Assembly (NCBI RefSeq): GCF_003952165.1 | Contig: NZ_RXFT01000002.1 | Location: forward strand, 310,001 to 374,000 | Source: Variovorax guangxiensis | GTDB taxonomy: Bacteria > Pseudomonadota > Gammaproteobacteria > Burkholderiales > Burkholderiaceae_C | DNA length: 64,000 nucleotides | Direction: 5' to 3' | Part shown: positions 48,619-60,453 of the stretch, piece after piece | Layout of the letters: each line of letters begins with the position of its first letter | Numbering within the stretch: position 1 is the stretch's first letter | Notes under the pieces: generated by a model | Told to the model about the DNA's origin: nothing | Seen by the model: the letters and a program-made list of their open reading frames with translations, nothing else | Database searches by the model: none | Program-made: the position numbers and the translations under genes

Positions 48619-49290
48619 TCAGAACTTGCGGTATTTCAGGTAGGCCTCCTGCGGGTCGGTGCCCGCGAGGATGGCGGTGCGCACGAGGTTCTCGCGGCCC
48701 ATCATGTGCTCGGCCTCGGCAATGATGGACTCGGCCTGCGCGAGCGGCAGGCGGATCACGCCATCGGTGTCGGCCAGCAGCAGGTCGCCCGGGTTCACCG
48801 TGACCTCGCCGATGCGCACCGGCACCTCCATCGCCTCGGGCAGCCAGTAGCCCACGATGTCGCGCGGCGTGAAGTAGCGGTGCCACACCTGGAAGCCCTG
48901 CCGGATGATGAATTCGGCGTCGCGCACGCCGCCGTCGGCGATCACGCCCAGCACGCCCTTGCGGCCCAGCGTCTCGGCCGAGAGTTCGCCCATGTGCGAG
49001 ACGGTCGAGTCGTTCGGCTGGATCACCGCGATGTGGCCCGGCCTGGCGCGCGAGAGAAAGCCGGTCCACGCCATCAGCGTCTCGTGCGGATCGGCCGCGG
49101 GGTCGACGCGGCCGTTCACCGTGAAGGCCGGCCCGCAGAGTTTCTGGCCGGGGATCAGCGGACGCAGCGTGGGCGGCAGCGTGAAGTCGCGCAGCCCTGC
49201 GGCGCGCATCACGTCATGAAGGACGCCGGTGTAGCAGGCCCGCAGGCGGGTGAGCAAGGAGGCCGGCGGCGTGTCGGGAGTCTGGGCCAT
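48619..49290 (-). CDS. RraA-like / HMG-aldolase family protein
   Basis: A 223-residue protein with the family core GVLGVIADGGVRDAEFI (about 119-135) that binds oxalate-type ligands and a divalent metal. NPGDLLLADTDGVIRLP is the second signature. Relatives are 4-hydroxy-4-methyl-2-oxoglutarate aldolases, oxaloacetate decarboxylases and the RNase E inhibitor RraA. Its divergent neighbours are an SDR dehydrogenase and IclR, so a catabolic aldolase or decarboxylase is more likely than RNase E control. Confidence 0.85.
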   Translation of the reverse strand: MAQTPDTPPASLLTRLRACYTGVLHDVMRAAGLRDFTLPPTLRPLIPGQKLCGPAFTVNGRVDPAADPHETLMAWTGFLSRARPGHIAVIQPNDSTVSHMGELSAETLGRKGVLGVIADGGVRDAEFIIRQGFQVWHRYFTPRDIVGYWLPEAMEVPVRIGEVTVNPGDLLLADTDGVIRLPLAQAESIIAEAEHMMGRENLVRTAILAGTDPQEAYLKYRKF

Positions 49291-49320
49291 GTGTGAATCC
49301 TGTTTTCTTTATAAAAACAC

Positions 49321-50290
<970 letters not shown>

Positions 50291-50300
50291 ACGGGGAAAG

Positions 50301-51167
50301 ATGAAGCGAGCAGCAACGGCGCCGGAAGAAGAGCAGCAAGGGCCGCAAGGGCAGGACGGCCTCGAGGAGGCCGTGACGGAAGGCGAGGGCGCGCTGCGCT
50401 ACGCCGCACCGGCCCTGGAGAAGGGGCTGGACATCCTGGAGGCGCTGGCCGACAGCCCCTCCGGCTACACGCTCAACGAGCTCGCCCAGAAGGTCGGGCG
50501 CAAGGTCAGCGAGATCTTCCGTATGGCGGTGACGCTGCAGCGCCGCGGCTTCGTGCAGGTCGACGAGAACGACCGCTACACGCTCACGCTGCGCATGTTC
50601 GAGCTGGCGCACCGCCAGCAGCCGCTCAAGAGCCTGGTGAGCGCGGCGCTGCCGCTGCTGCGCGAGCTGGCCAACCGGGCGCGGCAGTCGTGCCACCTCG
50701 CCATGTACCAGGGCGGACGCGTGGTGGTCATCGCGCAGGTCGAGAGCCCGGAGCGCTGGTCCTTCGGGCTGAAGGTGGGCGTGGTGATGGGGCTGACCGA
50801 CACTTCCTCGGGCCACGTGCTGCTGGCCTTTCGCGACGAGATCGACCGGGCCCGCATGCTGCGCGCCCACATCGGCGTGGAGGGCGAGCTCGACATGGAC
50901 CCCGGCCAGCTCTTCTCCATCCTGCAGGAGGTGCGCGAGCGCGGCTACTCGGCCATGCCGAGCAAGCAGACGCGCGGCATCACCAACATTGCGTTTCCGG
51001 TGATGGGCGCGGCCGACCATGCGATCGCGTCGATCAACGTGCCTTACATCGAGCGCATCGACCAGAAGTCGGCGCCCGACGTCGTGCAGGTGCGCGAGAT
51101 CGTGGGCAACATCGCCGCGCGCCTTTCGGCGCTGATGGGCGCCAGCGGCTACAACGACAACGAATAG
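50301..51167 (+). CDS. IclR-family transcriptional regulator
   Basis: A 288-residue protein. An acidic 30-residue N-terminal extension precedes the winged helix (ALEKGLDILEALADSPSGYTLNELAQKVGRKVSEIFRM, about 38-75). The IclR effector domain follows, with LPLLRELANRARQSCHLAMYQGG. It starts ten bases after the SDR stop. It probably binds the paired inverted repeats upstream of the SDR and RraA-like genes. Confidence 0.92.
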   Translation: MKRAATAPEEEQQGPQGQDGLEEAVTEGEGALRYAAPALEKGLDILEALADSPSGYTLNELAQKVGRKVSEIFRMAVTLQRRGFVQVDENDRYTLTLRMFELAHRQQPLKSLVSAALPLLRELANRARQSCHLAMYQGGRVVVIAQVESPERWSFGLKVGVVMGLTDTSSGHVLLAFRDEIDRARMLRAHIGVEGELDMDPGQLFSILQEVRERGYSAMPSKQTRGITNIAFPVMGAADHAIASINVPYIERIDQKSAPDVVQVREIVGNIAARLSALMGASGYNDNE

Positions 51168-51174
51168 CGGGGGC

Positions 51175-51615
51175 TCAGTTCGGGTCGGGAGCTTCGTCGA
51201 GCGGGGAGGGCGTCTCGCTCTTGTGCGCGGCGATGTCGCGCACGTTCTTCTGCACCGCCACCGCGCCGAACAGGCTCAGCAGGAAGGCCATCGCGTAGAA
51301 GCCTTTTTCGCTGGAAGCGAGCGTGGCGTTGAAGAGGCCGATGGCCAGCAGGGCCACCGACAGCAGTAGCGAGACCCAGCACAGGCCGTAGTAGATGCCG
51401 GTGACGGAGATGCCTTCGAGGCGGTCGCGCACCGTCTTCTGCAGCGACACGGCGGAGAAGAGGCCGTACATCAGCACGGTGAAGTAGTAGCCCTTCTCGT
51501 TGAGCTGCATCGAGGCGTTCCACAGCCCGATCAGGTAGACGACGGCGCCGATGAAAAGCGCAGCCCAGGAAGCGGCGACGAATGCCGCGGTCGGTTTCTG
51601 GAATCTGACGGCCAT
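51175..51615 (-). CDS. YiaA/YiaB-family inner-membrane protein
   Basis: A 146-residue protein with four helices arranged as two copies of the YiaAB two-helix domain. Each repeat has an FxxxSWxxLxxGxxxYxxGLWNA-like helix followed by NEKGYYF or SEKGFYA and then QKTVRD or QKNVRD. This internal duplication is family-typical. The role is unknown. It is convergent with IclR. Confidence 0.88.
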   Translation of the reverse strand: MAVRFQKPTAAFVAASWAALFIGAVVYLIGLWNASMQLNEKGYYFTVLMYGLFSAVSLQKTVRDRLEGISVTGIYYGLCWVSLLLSVALLAIGLFNATLASSEKGFYAMAFLLSLFGAVAVQKNVRDIAAHKSETPSPLDEAPDPN

Positions 51616-51756
51616 GGGATTCTCCTCGTATGGTTTGCGCGCGATTATGGTGGAGCGGCGCCAGTGGCATGATCCGCGCCGGGCCCGCGTTTGCGCAGCA
51701 GAAGCGATCGCACGAGGCGGCCGTCAGCATCAACAACAATGGAGGAGTCTTCCCAT

Positions 51757-52500
51757 ATGTCGTCGTCGACCGACCCCGCGGCCCAGCAGTCGCTCGTGCG
51801 CACCGGTGCCAAGGCCGGGCTGTCCTTCGCCGGTTCAGTGATCAAGGGCGGCCTGCTCGGCGTCTTCCTGGGCGGCGGTGTTTTCTTCTTCTACCTGAGC
51901 CAGCTGCAGGGGCCGGGCAACGTGGCCGCGCGCGCGGGTGGAGTCGGCGCAGTGCTCGCTCTCGTCACTTCGCCGCCGCTGCTGGTGGCGCTGCTGCTGC
52001 TGTTCTTCGTGGTCGTCTACGTGGCGCTGGGTGTGCAGCAAGGGCGTGCTCGTGCGATGCAGCACCTGGTGGCGGCACGCGGCGAGGCTGTGTCGCAACG
52101 GCTGGGCGGCGCGATTGCGAGCCGCATCGAGGCCATGCCGAAGGCGCACGGCGCCTTGCATCGCGTGGCCGACTGGTTGTCGGTCGACGCGCTGAGCAAG
52201 CAGCTCGCCCCGGTGCTGGGCGAAGGCAGGGCGGTGCGGGCTGTAGTGGCTTTCGTGATCGACAGGCTGCCGCTGAGCGAGATGCTGGCCGAATGGCAGC
52301 GCAGCCGCGCGGAGAGCGGAAATGAACTGGTGGCGGGCGAGGGCGGTTCGGCGCCGCAGGACCCGGCACTGCGCGCGCTGCTCACGCGGCGCATCCACGA
52401 GACGCTTCAGGACATGGCCGCGCCCTCGCGCAAGCCGCTGTACATCGCGCTGGGCGCGCACGCGGCCCTGCTGGGCGTGGGGCTCTGGCTGGTGAGCTGA
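51757..52500 (+). CDS. Hypothetical membrane protein, 247 residues
   Basis: GGAGGAG about 11 nt upstream supports the 51757 ATG. There are two adjacent helices (about 26-48 and 61-85), a long amphipathic cytosolic middle and one C-terminal helix (about 227-246) at the very end, so both ends are membrane-anchored. No family is recognised. It is divergent from the yiaAB-like gene and convergent with argC. Confidence 0.75.
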   Translation: MSSSTDPAAQQSLVRTGAKAGLSFAGSVIKGGLLGVFLGGGVFFFYLSQLQGPGNVAARAGGVGAVLALVTSPPLLVALLLLFFVVVYVALGVQQGRARAMQHLVAARGEAVSQRLGGAIASRIEAMPKAHGALHRVADWLSVDALSKQLAPVLGEGRAVRAVVAFVIDRLPLSEMLAEWQRSRAESGNELVAGEGGSAPQDPALRALLTRRIHETLQDMAAPSRKPLYIALGAHAALLGVGLWLVS

Positions 52501-52517
52501 CCGGCCGGAAGGCCGGT
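52500..52517. terminator. Small hairpin between convergent genes
   Basis: ACCGGCC/GGCCGGT with a GGAA tetraloop directly follows the membrane-protein stop and lies 15 bp past the argC stop on the other strand. It has no T-run, so it is only a possible weak bidirectional terminator. Confidence 0.4.
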
Positions 52518-52531
52518 GCGAGGCGTGGGGC

Positions 52532-53455
52532 TCAGAGCCCCAGCATCAGCTTCAGGTTCTGCACCGCGGCGCCGCTGGCGCCCTTGCCGAGGTTGTCGAG
52601 GCGGGCGATCACCACGGCATGGCGATGGTCCTCGTTCGGGAACACGCGGATCTCGAGCTTGTTGGTGTCGTTGAGCGCCAGCGCCTCGAGCTTGCCGTCT
52701 TCGGTAGGCGGCAGCACCTTCACGAACTGCTCGGGCGTGTTGCTGCGCGCGTAGTGCGCGGCCAGCGCGTCCTGCAGGTCGCCGGCCTTGGGCTTGCTCG
52801 GCAGCAGGTCGAGGTGCAGCGGCAACTGCACCAGCATGCCCTGCTTGAAATTGCCCACCGACGGGATGAAGACCGGCCGGCGCGTGAGGCCGGTGTAGGT
52901 CATGATTTCGGGGATGTGCTTGTGCTTCAGGCCCAGCGCGTAGATCTCGAAGGCCGGGGCTTCGCCCTTCTCGTAGGCCTCGATCATGGTGCGGCCGCCG
53001 CCCGAGTAGCCGCTCACGGAAGGCAGCGAGATGGGGAAGTCGGCCGGCAGGATGCCCGCGTCGACCAGCGGGCGCACCATGGCGATAGCGCCGGTGGCGT
53101 AGCAGCCGGGGTTGCCCACGCGCTCGGCCTTGGCGACGGCCTGCCAGTGGCCTTCGGTGAGTTCGGGAAAGCCGAAAACCCAGCCCGGGGCGATGCGGTG
53201 CGCCGTGGAGGCGTCGATGATCTTGGGCTTGGCGCCGGGCAGCTGGTCGATCAGCGCGACCGACTCGCGCGCGGCGTCGTCATGCAGGCACAGAACCACC
53301 AGGTCGACGCCGGCCATCAGTTCGCGCTTGGCGGCCGTGTCCTTTCGCAGCTCGGGGGCGATGCTCACGAGTTCGACCTGCGGCATCGCCTGCAGACGTT
53401 CGCGGATCTGGAGGCCGGTGGTGCCGGCTTCGCCGTCGATGAAAACCTTGGCCAT
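52532..53455 (-). CDS. argC: N-acetyl-gamma-glutamyl-phosphate reductase, short type 2 form
   Basis: A 307-residue NADP-dependent reductase of arginine biosynthesis that converts N-acetylglutamyl-5-phosphate to the semialdehyde. The N-terminal [17 protein letters not shown] and the catalytic cysteine in [13 protein letters not shown] near residue 117 define the type 2 subgroup, shorter than the 334-residue E. coli type. It is monocistronic here, with the sucCD promoter region upstream. Confidence 0.95.
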   Translation of the reverse strand: MAKVFIDGEAGTTGLQIRERLQAMPQVELVSIAPELRKDTAAKRELMAGVDLVVLCLHDDAARESVALIDQLPGAKPKIIDASTAHRIAPGWVFGFPELTEGHWQAVAKAERVGNPGCYATGAIAMVRPLVDAGILPADFPISLPSVSGYSGGGRTMIEAYEKGEAPAFEIYALGLKHKHIPEIMTYTGLTRRPVFIPSVGNFKQGMLVQLPLHLDLLPSKPKAGDLQDALAAHYARSNTPEQFVKVLPPTEDGKLEALALNDTNKLEIRVFPNEDHRHAVVIARLDNLGKGASGAAVQNLKLMLGL

Positions 53456-53672
53456 GGTGGAAGTGCCCCTGGGTAGCTGAAAGAGAAGTACGGTAGGTAC
53501 GTATTGCCCGCAACCACACTCACAGTATTGGTGCGGCGCACCATGATACAGTCCGCGGTTGTTCGCCGCCCCCAGCCGTCAGGCTGCCGTCGCCCGCGGA
53601 CAACAGAGCATAGACCCTCTCCAGCCCAGATCTCCCGATTTCTCAACTTCCTCCTTCCGAGAGACATCCCTC

Positions 53673-54839
<1,167 letters not shown>

Positions 54840-54849
54840 GGAACAAGTC

Positions 54850-55743
54850 ATGTCGATCTACATCAACAAAGACACCAAAGTCATCACGCAGGGCATCACC
54901 GGCAAGACCGGCCAGTTCCACACCGAGAAGTGCCAGGAATACGCGAACGGCAAGAACGCCTTCGTGGCCGGCGTGAACCCGAAGAAGGCCGGCGAGTCGA
55001 TCTTCAACATCCCGATCTTCGGCTCGGTCAAGGAAGCCGCCCAGCAGACGGGCGCCACCGTCTCGGTGATCTATGTGCCGCCGGCAGGCGCCGCGGCCGC
55101 CATCTGGGAAGCGGTGGAAGCCGACCTCGACATGGCGATCTGCATCACCGAAGGCATTCCGGTGCGCGACATGCTCGAAGTGCGCAACAAGATGAAGGCC
55201 AAGGAAGCCGCCGGCGGCAAGAAGACGCTGCTGCTGGGCCCCAACTGCCCCGGCCTGATCACGCCCGACGAGATCAAGATCGGCATCATGCCCGGCCACA
55301 TCCACCGCAAGGGCCGCATCGGCGTGGTCTCGCGCTCTGGCACGCTGACCTACGAAGCAGTGGCTCAGCTGACGGAAATCGGCCTGGGCCAATCGTCGGC
55401 TGTCGGCATCGGCGGCGACCCGATCAACGGCCTGAAGCACATCGACGTGATGAAGGCCTTCAACGACGATCCGGACACCGACGCCGTGATCATGATCGGC
55501 GAAATCGGCGGCCCCGACGAGGCCGACGCTGCCCGCTGGTGCAAGGACAACATGAAGAAGCCGGTCGTCGGCTTCATCGCCGGTGTCACCGCCCCTCCCG
55601 GCAAGCGCATGGGCCACGCCGGCGCGCTGATCTCGGGCGGCGCCGACACGGCCGAGGCCAAGCTGTCCATCATGGAAGAATGCGGCTTCACCGTGACGCG
55701 CAACTTCTCGGAACTGGCCAAGCTGCTCAAGGCCAAGCTGTAA
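54850..55743 (+). CDS. sucD: Succinyl-CoA synthetase alpha subunit
   Basis: A 297-residue CoA-binding subunit. The CoA site is [20 protein letters not shown] near residue 12, the fold switch [12 protein letters not shown] near 130, and the phospho-histidine loop [12 protein letters not shown] near 255. It forms a heterotetramer with SucC. A strong terminator ends the operon. Confidence 0.98.
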   Translation: MSIYINKDTKVITQGITGKTGQFHTEKCQEYANGKNAFVAGVNPKKAGESIFNIPIFGSVKEAAQQTGATVSVIYVPPAGAAAAIWEAVEADLDMAICITEGIPVRDMLEVRNKMKAKEAAGGKKTLLLGPNCPGLITPDEIKIGIMPGHIHRKGRIGVVSRSGTLTYEAVAQLTEIGLGQSSAVGIGGDPINGLKHIDVMKAFNDDPDTDAVIMIGEIGGPDEADAARWCKDNMKKPVVGFIAGVTAPPGKRMGHAGALISGGADTAEAKLSIMEECGFTVTRNFSELAKLLKAKL

Positions 55744-55801
55744 AGAGACGGCTCCGCGACACCGGCCGCAGAGCCGGGTCATGAGAGGACCACGCAGAAA
55801 C

Positions 55802-55837
55802 AAAAAAGCGCCCGCACTGGATTGCGGGCGCTTTTTT
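55802..55837 (+). terminator. Strong Rho-independent terminator after sucCD
   Basis: AAAAAAGCGCCCGC and GCGGGCGCTTTTTT form a perfect 14-bp stem around an 8-nt loop. It works in either direction by symmetry. It ends 26 bp before the TerC-family start, so that gene needs a promoter of its own or read-through. Confidence 0.95.
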
Positions 55838-55863
55838 CAATAAAACACAGTGGGATCAGAGAC

Positions 55864-56550
55864 ATGGAATTTCTTCAAAGCACAGATTTCTGGATAGGTC
55901 TGCTCAAGATCATCTGGATCAACATCATCCTGTCGGGGGACAACGCGGTGGTGATCGCCATGGCGGCGCGCTCGCTGCCGCCCGCCCAACAGAAAAAGGC
56001 CGTGCTCTTCGGCTCGGGCGCGGCCGTGGTGCTGCGGATCGTGCTCACGGTGGTGGCGGCCAAGCTGCTCGCCCTGCCCTACCTGCAGATCATCGGCGGC
56101 ATGCTGCTGCTGTGGATCGGCCTGCAGCTGCTGGGCGAGGAAGACGAGGGCGACGGCGAGTCCAAGGAATACGGCAGCATGATGGCCGCCGTGCGCACCA
56201 TCCTGCTGGCCGACCTGGTGATGAGCCTGGACAACGTGATCGCCGTGGCGGCCGCGGCACAAGGCAGCATGGTGTTGCTGATTCTTGGCCTGGCGATCAG
56301 TATTCCCTTGGTGATTTTCGGCAGCACGCTCATGATCAAGCTCATGGAACGTTTCCCGATCATCGTGATGCTGGGCGCCGCGCTGATCGGCTGGGTCGGC
56401 GGCGAAACCATCGTGCAGGACGCCATCCTGCGCGACACGCTGGCGGCCAACCCCTGGCTGCACTACGCGGCCGCGGCTGCCGGTGCCGTTTTCGTGGTGG
56501 CCGTCGGCCGTCTCCTGCAACGGCGTGCGCACGCCGCTGCACAACACTGA
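55864..56550 (+). CDS. TerC-family membrane protein (YjbE type)
   Basis: A 228-residue protein with about seven helices. The two conserved acidic turns of the TerC family are NIILSGDNAVVIAMA near residue 22 and ADLVMSLDNVIAVAAA near 120. An acidic loop EEDEGDGESKEYG lies between them. TerC/MeeY-type proteins act in metal (manganese) export or in protection from tellurite. The ATG at 55864 is chosen because an in-frame upstream ATG lies inside the terminator. Confidence 0.92.
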   Translation: MEFLQSTDFWIGLLKIIWINIILSGDNAVVIAMAARSLPPAQQKKAVLFGSGAAVVLRIVLTVVAAKLLALPYLQIIGGMLLLWIGLQLLGEEDEGDGESKEYGSMMAAVRTILLADLVMSLDNVIAVAAAAQGSMVLLILGLAISIPLVIFGSTLMIKLMERFPIIVMLGAALIGWVGGETIVQDAILRDTLAANPWLHYAAAAAGAVFVVAVGRLLQRRAHAAAQH

Positions 56551-56578
56551 GCCCAAGAGAGATCGGCGCTGACAGACC

Positions 56579-57388
56579 ATGGCGAGTGTCGGCGTCTCCC
56601 TTTTCTCCACTCGCCCTCCGCTGACCTGGGAATTCGCCTTCCTGACAGACGTCGGGCGGACGCGCTCCCACAACGAGGACGCGGTGCACGTCGACCCCGC
56701 CCTCGGCCTGGCCCTGCTGGCCGACGGCATGGGCGGCTACAAGGGCGGCGAGGTGGCCAGCGCCATGGCCGTGTCGCTGCTGCACGGCAGCTTCGGGCGC
56801 TGGTTCGCTCACGCCGGCATGCAGGCACCGGCCCGCGTGGTCCGGCGGGCGCTGCAGGCCGCCACCGACGAGGCCAACGGCGCGATCCTGCATGAAGGCA
56901 CCACCAACCCCGAGCTGCAGGGCATGGGAACGACCCTGGTGCTGGCGGCGTTCCGGCCGCAGCGGGTGGTGGTCGGCCACATCGGCGACTCGCGCTGCTA
57001 TCGCCTGCGCAACGGCAAGCTGGAACTGCTCACCCGCGACCATTCCCTGCGCCAGCAGCAGCTCGACGCCGGCGCCATCACCGCCGAGGAGGCGCTGAAT
57101 TCGCCCACCCGCAACCTCGTCACGCGCGCCGTCGGCGTGGAGGCCCAAGTCTTGCTGGAAATGCACGAACACAGCGCAAGACCCGGCGATCTCTATATGC
57201 TTTGCTCCGACGGGCTCAGCGAGATGGTTTCGGATGAGCAGCTTTTCACGCTTCTAGGACACGATGTCGGGCTTCAGAAAAAAGCATCACTTTTGGTTGC
57301 GGCAGCCAATGACAATGGCGGACGGGACAACATCTCCGTTGTCCTGGCCAGCGCGAGCGTTGCGGAAACGCCGCGCTCGGGCAGCTAG
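56579..57388 (+). CDS. PP2C-family serine/threonine protein phosphatase
   Basis: A 269-residue Stp1-like phosphatase. Motifs: DVGRTRSHNEDAVHV near residue 22, LLADGMGGYKGGEVAS near 46 with metal Asp, VVVGHIGDSRCYRL near 131, CSDGLSEMV near 209 and DNGGRDNISVVL near 241, all intact. It removes phosphate from Ser/Thr using Mn2+. It starts 28 bp after the TerC-like stop. No matching kinase gene is in the window. The next gene encodes an FHA phospho-Thr reader. Confidence 0.94.
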   Translation: MASVGVSLFSTRPPLTWEFAFLTDVGRTRSHNEDAVHVDPALGLALLADGMGGYKGGEVASAMAVSLLHGSFGRWFAHAGMQAPARVVRRALQAATDEANGAILHEGTTNPELQGMGTTLVLAAFRPQRVVVGHIGDSRCYRLRNGKLELLTRDHSLRQQQLDAGAITAEEALNSPTRNLVTRAVGVEAQVLLEMHEHSARPGDLYMLCSDGLSEMVSDEQLFTLLGHDVGLQKKASLLVAAANDNGGRDNISVVLASASVAETPRSGS

Positions 57389-57460
57389 CAGGTTCCGCAG
57401 GCAGCGGCCCTGCGGCCTGCCTGCCGTCGTCATTCATGCTTTGGATTCGGGGAGTCGGCA

Positions 57461-58114
57461 ATGCCGAAGATGATCATTTCGGTCGATGGCGTTGTCATCG
57501 GGCAGGTTGCGCTCGCCAAGGAGCGCACGACGCTGGGACGCCGTGCCTACAACGACATCGTGATCGACAATCTGGCGGTCAGCGGCGAGCACGCCGTGCT
57601 GCACATGACTGGCGGCGAAGTCGAAATTGAAGATCTCAACAGCACCAACGGCACCTACGTCAACGCGCTCGCCGTCCAGCGGCAGGCGCTCAAGGACAAC
57701 GATGTCATCGAGGTCGGAGGCTGCCGCATCCATTTCCGCGCGCGCAGCAACCTCGACACCGGTGCCGGCTCGATCCGCACCGCCTCGGGCGAATACCCGT
57801 CGGGCGCGATGCCGCTGTCTTCGGCTCCCACGGAATCCGGCGCGCTGGTCGAGCTCGGCATTCCGGTGCTGCGCGTGCTCTCCGGCGCCAACGAAGGGCA
57901 GGACGTGGGCTTGCAGAAGGTGGTCACCACCGTCGGCAAGCCCGGCGTTGCCGTGGCGGTGGTCACTCGCCGGCGCCAGGGCTACGTGGCGGCTGGTGTC
58001 GAAGGCAACGTCACGCTCAACGGCCTGCAGCTGGGGGCCGAGGCCGTCGCGCTGCAGGAGCGCGACGTGCTCGAGCTGGGCGATGCCACGCGCATGCAGT
58101 TCGTGCGCATCTGA
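57461..58114 (+). CDS. FHA-domain protein
   Basis: A 217-residue protein. The N-terminal forkhead-associated domain (about 1-95) has all reader residues: TLGRRAYNDIVI, SGEHAVLH and LNSTNGTYVN. The C-terminal half (about 130-217) is a second beta-rich segment that looks FHA-like (GKPGVAVAVVTRRRQGY, VTLNGLQL, ending DVLELGDATRMQFVRI) but lacks the S-x-x-H motif. It probably recruits phospho-Thr partners for the adjacent phosphatase and cyclase. Confidence 0.92.
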   Translation: MPKMIISVDGVVIGQVALAKERTTLGRRAYNDIVIDNLAVSGEHAVLHMTGGEVEIEDLNSTNGTYVNALAVQRQALKDNDVIEVGGCRIHFRARSNLDTGAGSIRTASGEYPSGAMPLSSAPTESGALVELGIPVLRVLSGANEGQDVGLQKVVTTVGKPGVAVAVVTRRRQGYVAAGVEGNVTLNGLQLGAEAVALQERDVLELGDATRMQFVRI

Positions 58115-58165
58115 GGCGCTTTCCCTCTTGGCTCGCCGCGGCCGCGCCTTCACGGACCGGGCGCC

Positions 58166-60424
58166 GTGAGAGAAGAACTGCGGCGGCACTGGCCGCGCAT
58201 TGCGATCACGCTGCTGCCGGTGTTGCTGGCGCTGGCGCATGCCACCGGCGCCTGGCGGCTGACCGCTCTTGAACGTCTTGACCAGCTGATCTACGACGTC
58301 CGCCTGCGTGCCACCATGCCGGGCACGCCCGATGCGCGGGTGGTGATCGTCGACGTCGACGACGCCAGCCTCGCACGGCAGGGCCAGTGGCCCTGGGCCC
58401 GCGACAAGATCGCCCGCCTGACCACCGAGCTGATGACCCGCCAGCAGGCGGCCGTGCTCGGCTTCGACGTCATGTTCCTCGAGCCTGACCGCAGCTCGGG
58501 CCTCGACAGGCTGAGGGAAATCATGGGTGGCCCGCTGGGCAAGGTGCCCGGCCTGGCCGCCGAGGTCGAGCGGCTGGCGCCCTCGCTCGATCACGATGCC
58601 ACGCTCGCTGCCGCGCTGAGCGGCCGGCGCGTGGCGCTGGGCTACTACTTCACGCGAACGGAAGCGCCGAGCGCCAAGGGGCAGCTGCCTGCGGCGCCCC
58701 TGCTGCCGGCCGGTGCTTTCCCGCAGGGCGGTACCTACGCCACGGGCTGGAACGGCTTCGGCGCCAGCCTGCCCGAGCTGGCGAAGGCGGCGCCGGTCGC
58801 GGGCTTCCTGAACACGCTGGTCGGCATCAACGGCGATGGCGTCATCCGCAGCGTGCCGCTCATCGCCCGCTACGACGGAGACAAGGCGCAGCCGGGCTAC
58901 TACGAGTCGCTGGGGCTTGCGGTCTACCGCCTCGCGAACGGATCGCCGCCGGTGCAGCCGGCCTTCGCGCCGGGCGGCGGCAATGCGCCGCAGCTCGAAT
59001 CGCTGAGGGTAGGGCGGCTGCGCATTCCGGTCGACGGGACGGGCAGCATGCAGGTGCCGTTTCGCGGCCAGGGCGGCGCGGACGGCGGATCGTTCCGCTA
59101 CGTGCCGGCCGCCGACGTGCTCGAAGGCAGACTCGCGCCAGGCGAGCTGAAGGACAGGATCGTGCTCGTGGGCGCCACCGCGCCGGGGCTGCAGGACCTG
59201 CGCGCCACGCCGGTCGAAGCCGCGTTCCCGGGCGTGGAAGTGCACGCGAACATCGTCTCCGCGCTGCTCGACCGGCGCCTGCTGAGCGTGCCCGACTACG
59301 CGCCGGGCTACGAGGTGCTGCTCGTCGCCGTGACCGGCCTCCTGCTGGCCTTCGGGATGTCTCTGCTGTCAGCGCCGCGCGCCCTGCTGCTCGCCGCCGG
59401 CGCGATCGCGGCGCTGATCGGGCTGAACGTGTGGCTCTACGTGGGCTCCAGCCTCGTGCTGCCGCTGGCGTCTGTGCTGGCGATGGCGGCCCTGGCCTTC
59501 GCGTTCAACATGAGCTGGGGCTACTTCGTCGAATCGCGCGCGCGGCGCGGCCTGGTGCGGCTCTTCGGCACCTACGTGCCGCCCCAGCTCGTCAACGAAA
59601 TGATGGAGCACCCCGGCCGCTACAGCATGCGCGCAGAGAGCAAGCCCATGACCGTGATGTTCTGCGACATGCGCGACTTCACGCGCCTGTCGGAACAGAT
59701 GGCGCCGGCCGAGCTGCAGGCCTTTCTCAACACCGTTTTCAGCCGGCTCACCAACGTCATCAGCGCCCACCGCGGCACCGTCGACAAGTACATGGGCGAC
59801 TGCGTCATGGCCTTCTGGGGCGCGCCCATCGATACGCCCGACCACGCTACGCTCGCCGTGCGGGCCGCGCTCGACATGGCCGATGCCGTGCACGACATCA
59901 ACCGCATCCATCGCGCGAGCGGCCGGCCCGAGATCAGCGTAGGCATCGGCATCAACAGCGGCGTGATGAGCGTGGGCGACATGGGATCGACCGCGCGGCG
60001 CAGCTATACCGTGGTCGGCGATGCGGTCAACCTCGCGTCTCGCCTCGAGGGCCTGAGCGGACACTACGGCGTTGAAGTGGTCGCGAGCGGCGCGACGCGC
60101 GAGCTGGCGCCGGGGTTCGTCTGGCAGGAGCTCGACAGCGTGCGGGTCAAGGGAAAAGCACAGGCCGTTGCCGTTTTTACGCCCTTGTCCGCAAGCACGC
60201 CCGAAGCGCAGCAGCAGACGCGGCAGCTGCTCGAACGCTGGGGCGAAGTGCTGGCTGCATATCGTCGCCAGGACTGGGCCATGGGCCGAAACTTGCTGGC
60301 TCCCCTGCTCGCCGCGGATGCGAAAAAAGTCCTTTACCAGCTCTACGCCCAGCGTTTAGCCTCGATGGCGTTGCGACCGCAAGACCCGAACTGGGACGGC
60401 GCGACCCGGTTCGAGACCAAATGA
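58166..60424 (+). CDS. CHASE2-domain class III adenylate/guanylate cyclase
   Basis: A 752-residue membrane enzyme with a GTG start. One N-terminal helix (about 9-27) precedes an extracytoplasmic CHASE2 sensor (about 35-370). Three helices follow (about 375-450), then a class III cyclase domain (about 490-680) with VMFCDMRDFTRLSEQM, KYMGDCVMAFWGAP and YTVVGDAVNLASRLEG. Metal Asp and transition-state Asn/Arg residues are present. It makes cyclic AMP or GMP in response to a periplasmic signal. The ATP/GTP choice was not resolved. Confidence 0.94.
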   Translation: MREELRRHWPRIAITLLPVLLALAHATGAWRLTALERLDQLIYDVRLRATMPGTPDARVVIVDVDDASLARQGQWPWARDKIARLTTELMTRQQAAVLGFDVMFLEPDRSSGLDRLREIMGGPLGKVPGLAAEVERLAPSLDHDATLAAALSGRRVALGYYFTRTEAPSAKGQLPAAPLLPAGAFPQGGTYATGWNGFGASLPELAKAAPVAGFLNTLVGINGDGVIRSVPLIARYDGDKAQPGYYESLGLAVYRLANGSPPVQPAFAPGGGNAPQLESLRVGRLRIPVDGTGSMQVPFRGQGGADGGSFRYVPAADVLEGRLAPGELKDRIVLVGATAPGLQDLRATPVEAAFPGVEVHANIVSALLDRRLLSVPDYAPGYEVLLVAVTGLLLAFGMSLLSAPRALLLAAGAIAALIGLNVWLYVGSSLVLPLASVLAMAALAFAFNMSWGYFVESRARRGLVRLFGTYVPPQLVNEMMEHPGRYSMRAESKPMTVMFCDMRDFTRLSEQMAPAELQAFLNTVFSRLTNVISAHRGTVDKYMGDCVMAFWGAPIDTPDHATLAVRAALDMADAVHDINRIHRASGRPEISVGIGINSGVMSVGDMGSTARRSYTVVGDAVNLASRLEGLSGHYGVEVVASGATRELAPGFVWQELDSVRVKGKAQAVAVFTPLSASTPEAQQQTRQLLERWGEVLAAYRRQDWAMGRNLLAPLLAADAKKVLYQLYAQRLASMALRPQDPNWDGATRFETK

Positions 60425-60453
60425 CGACAGACACATAAAAGGGGTCTTTCACA

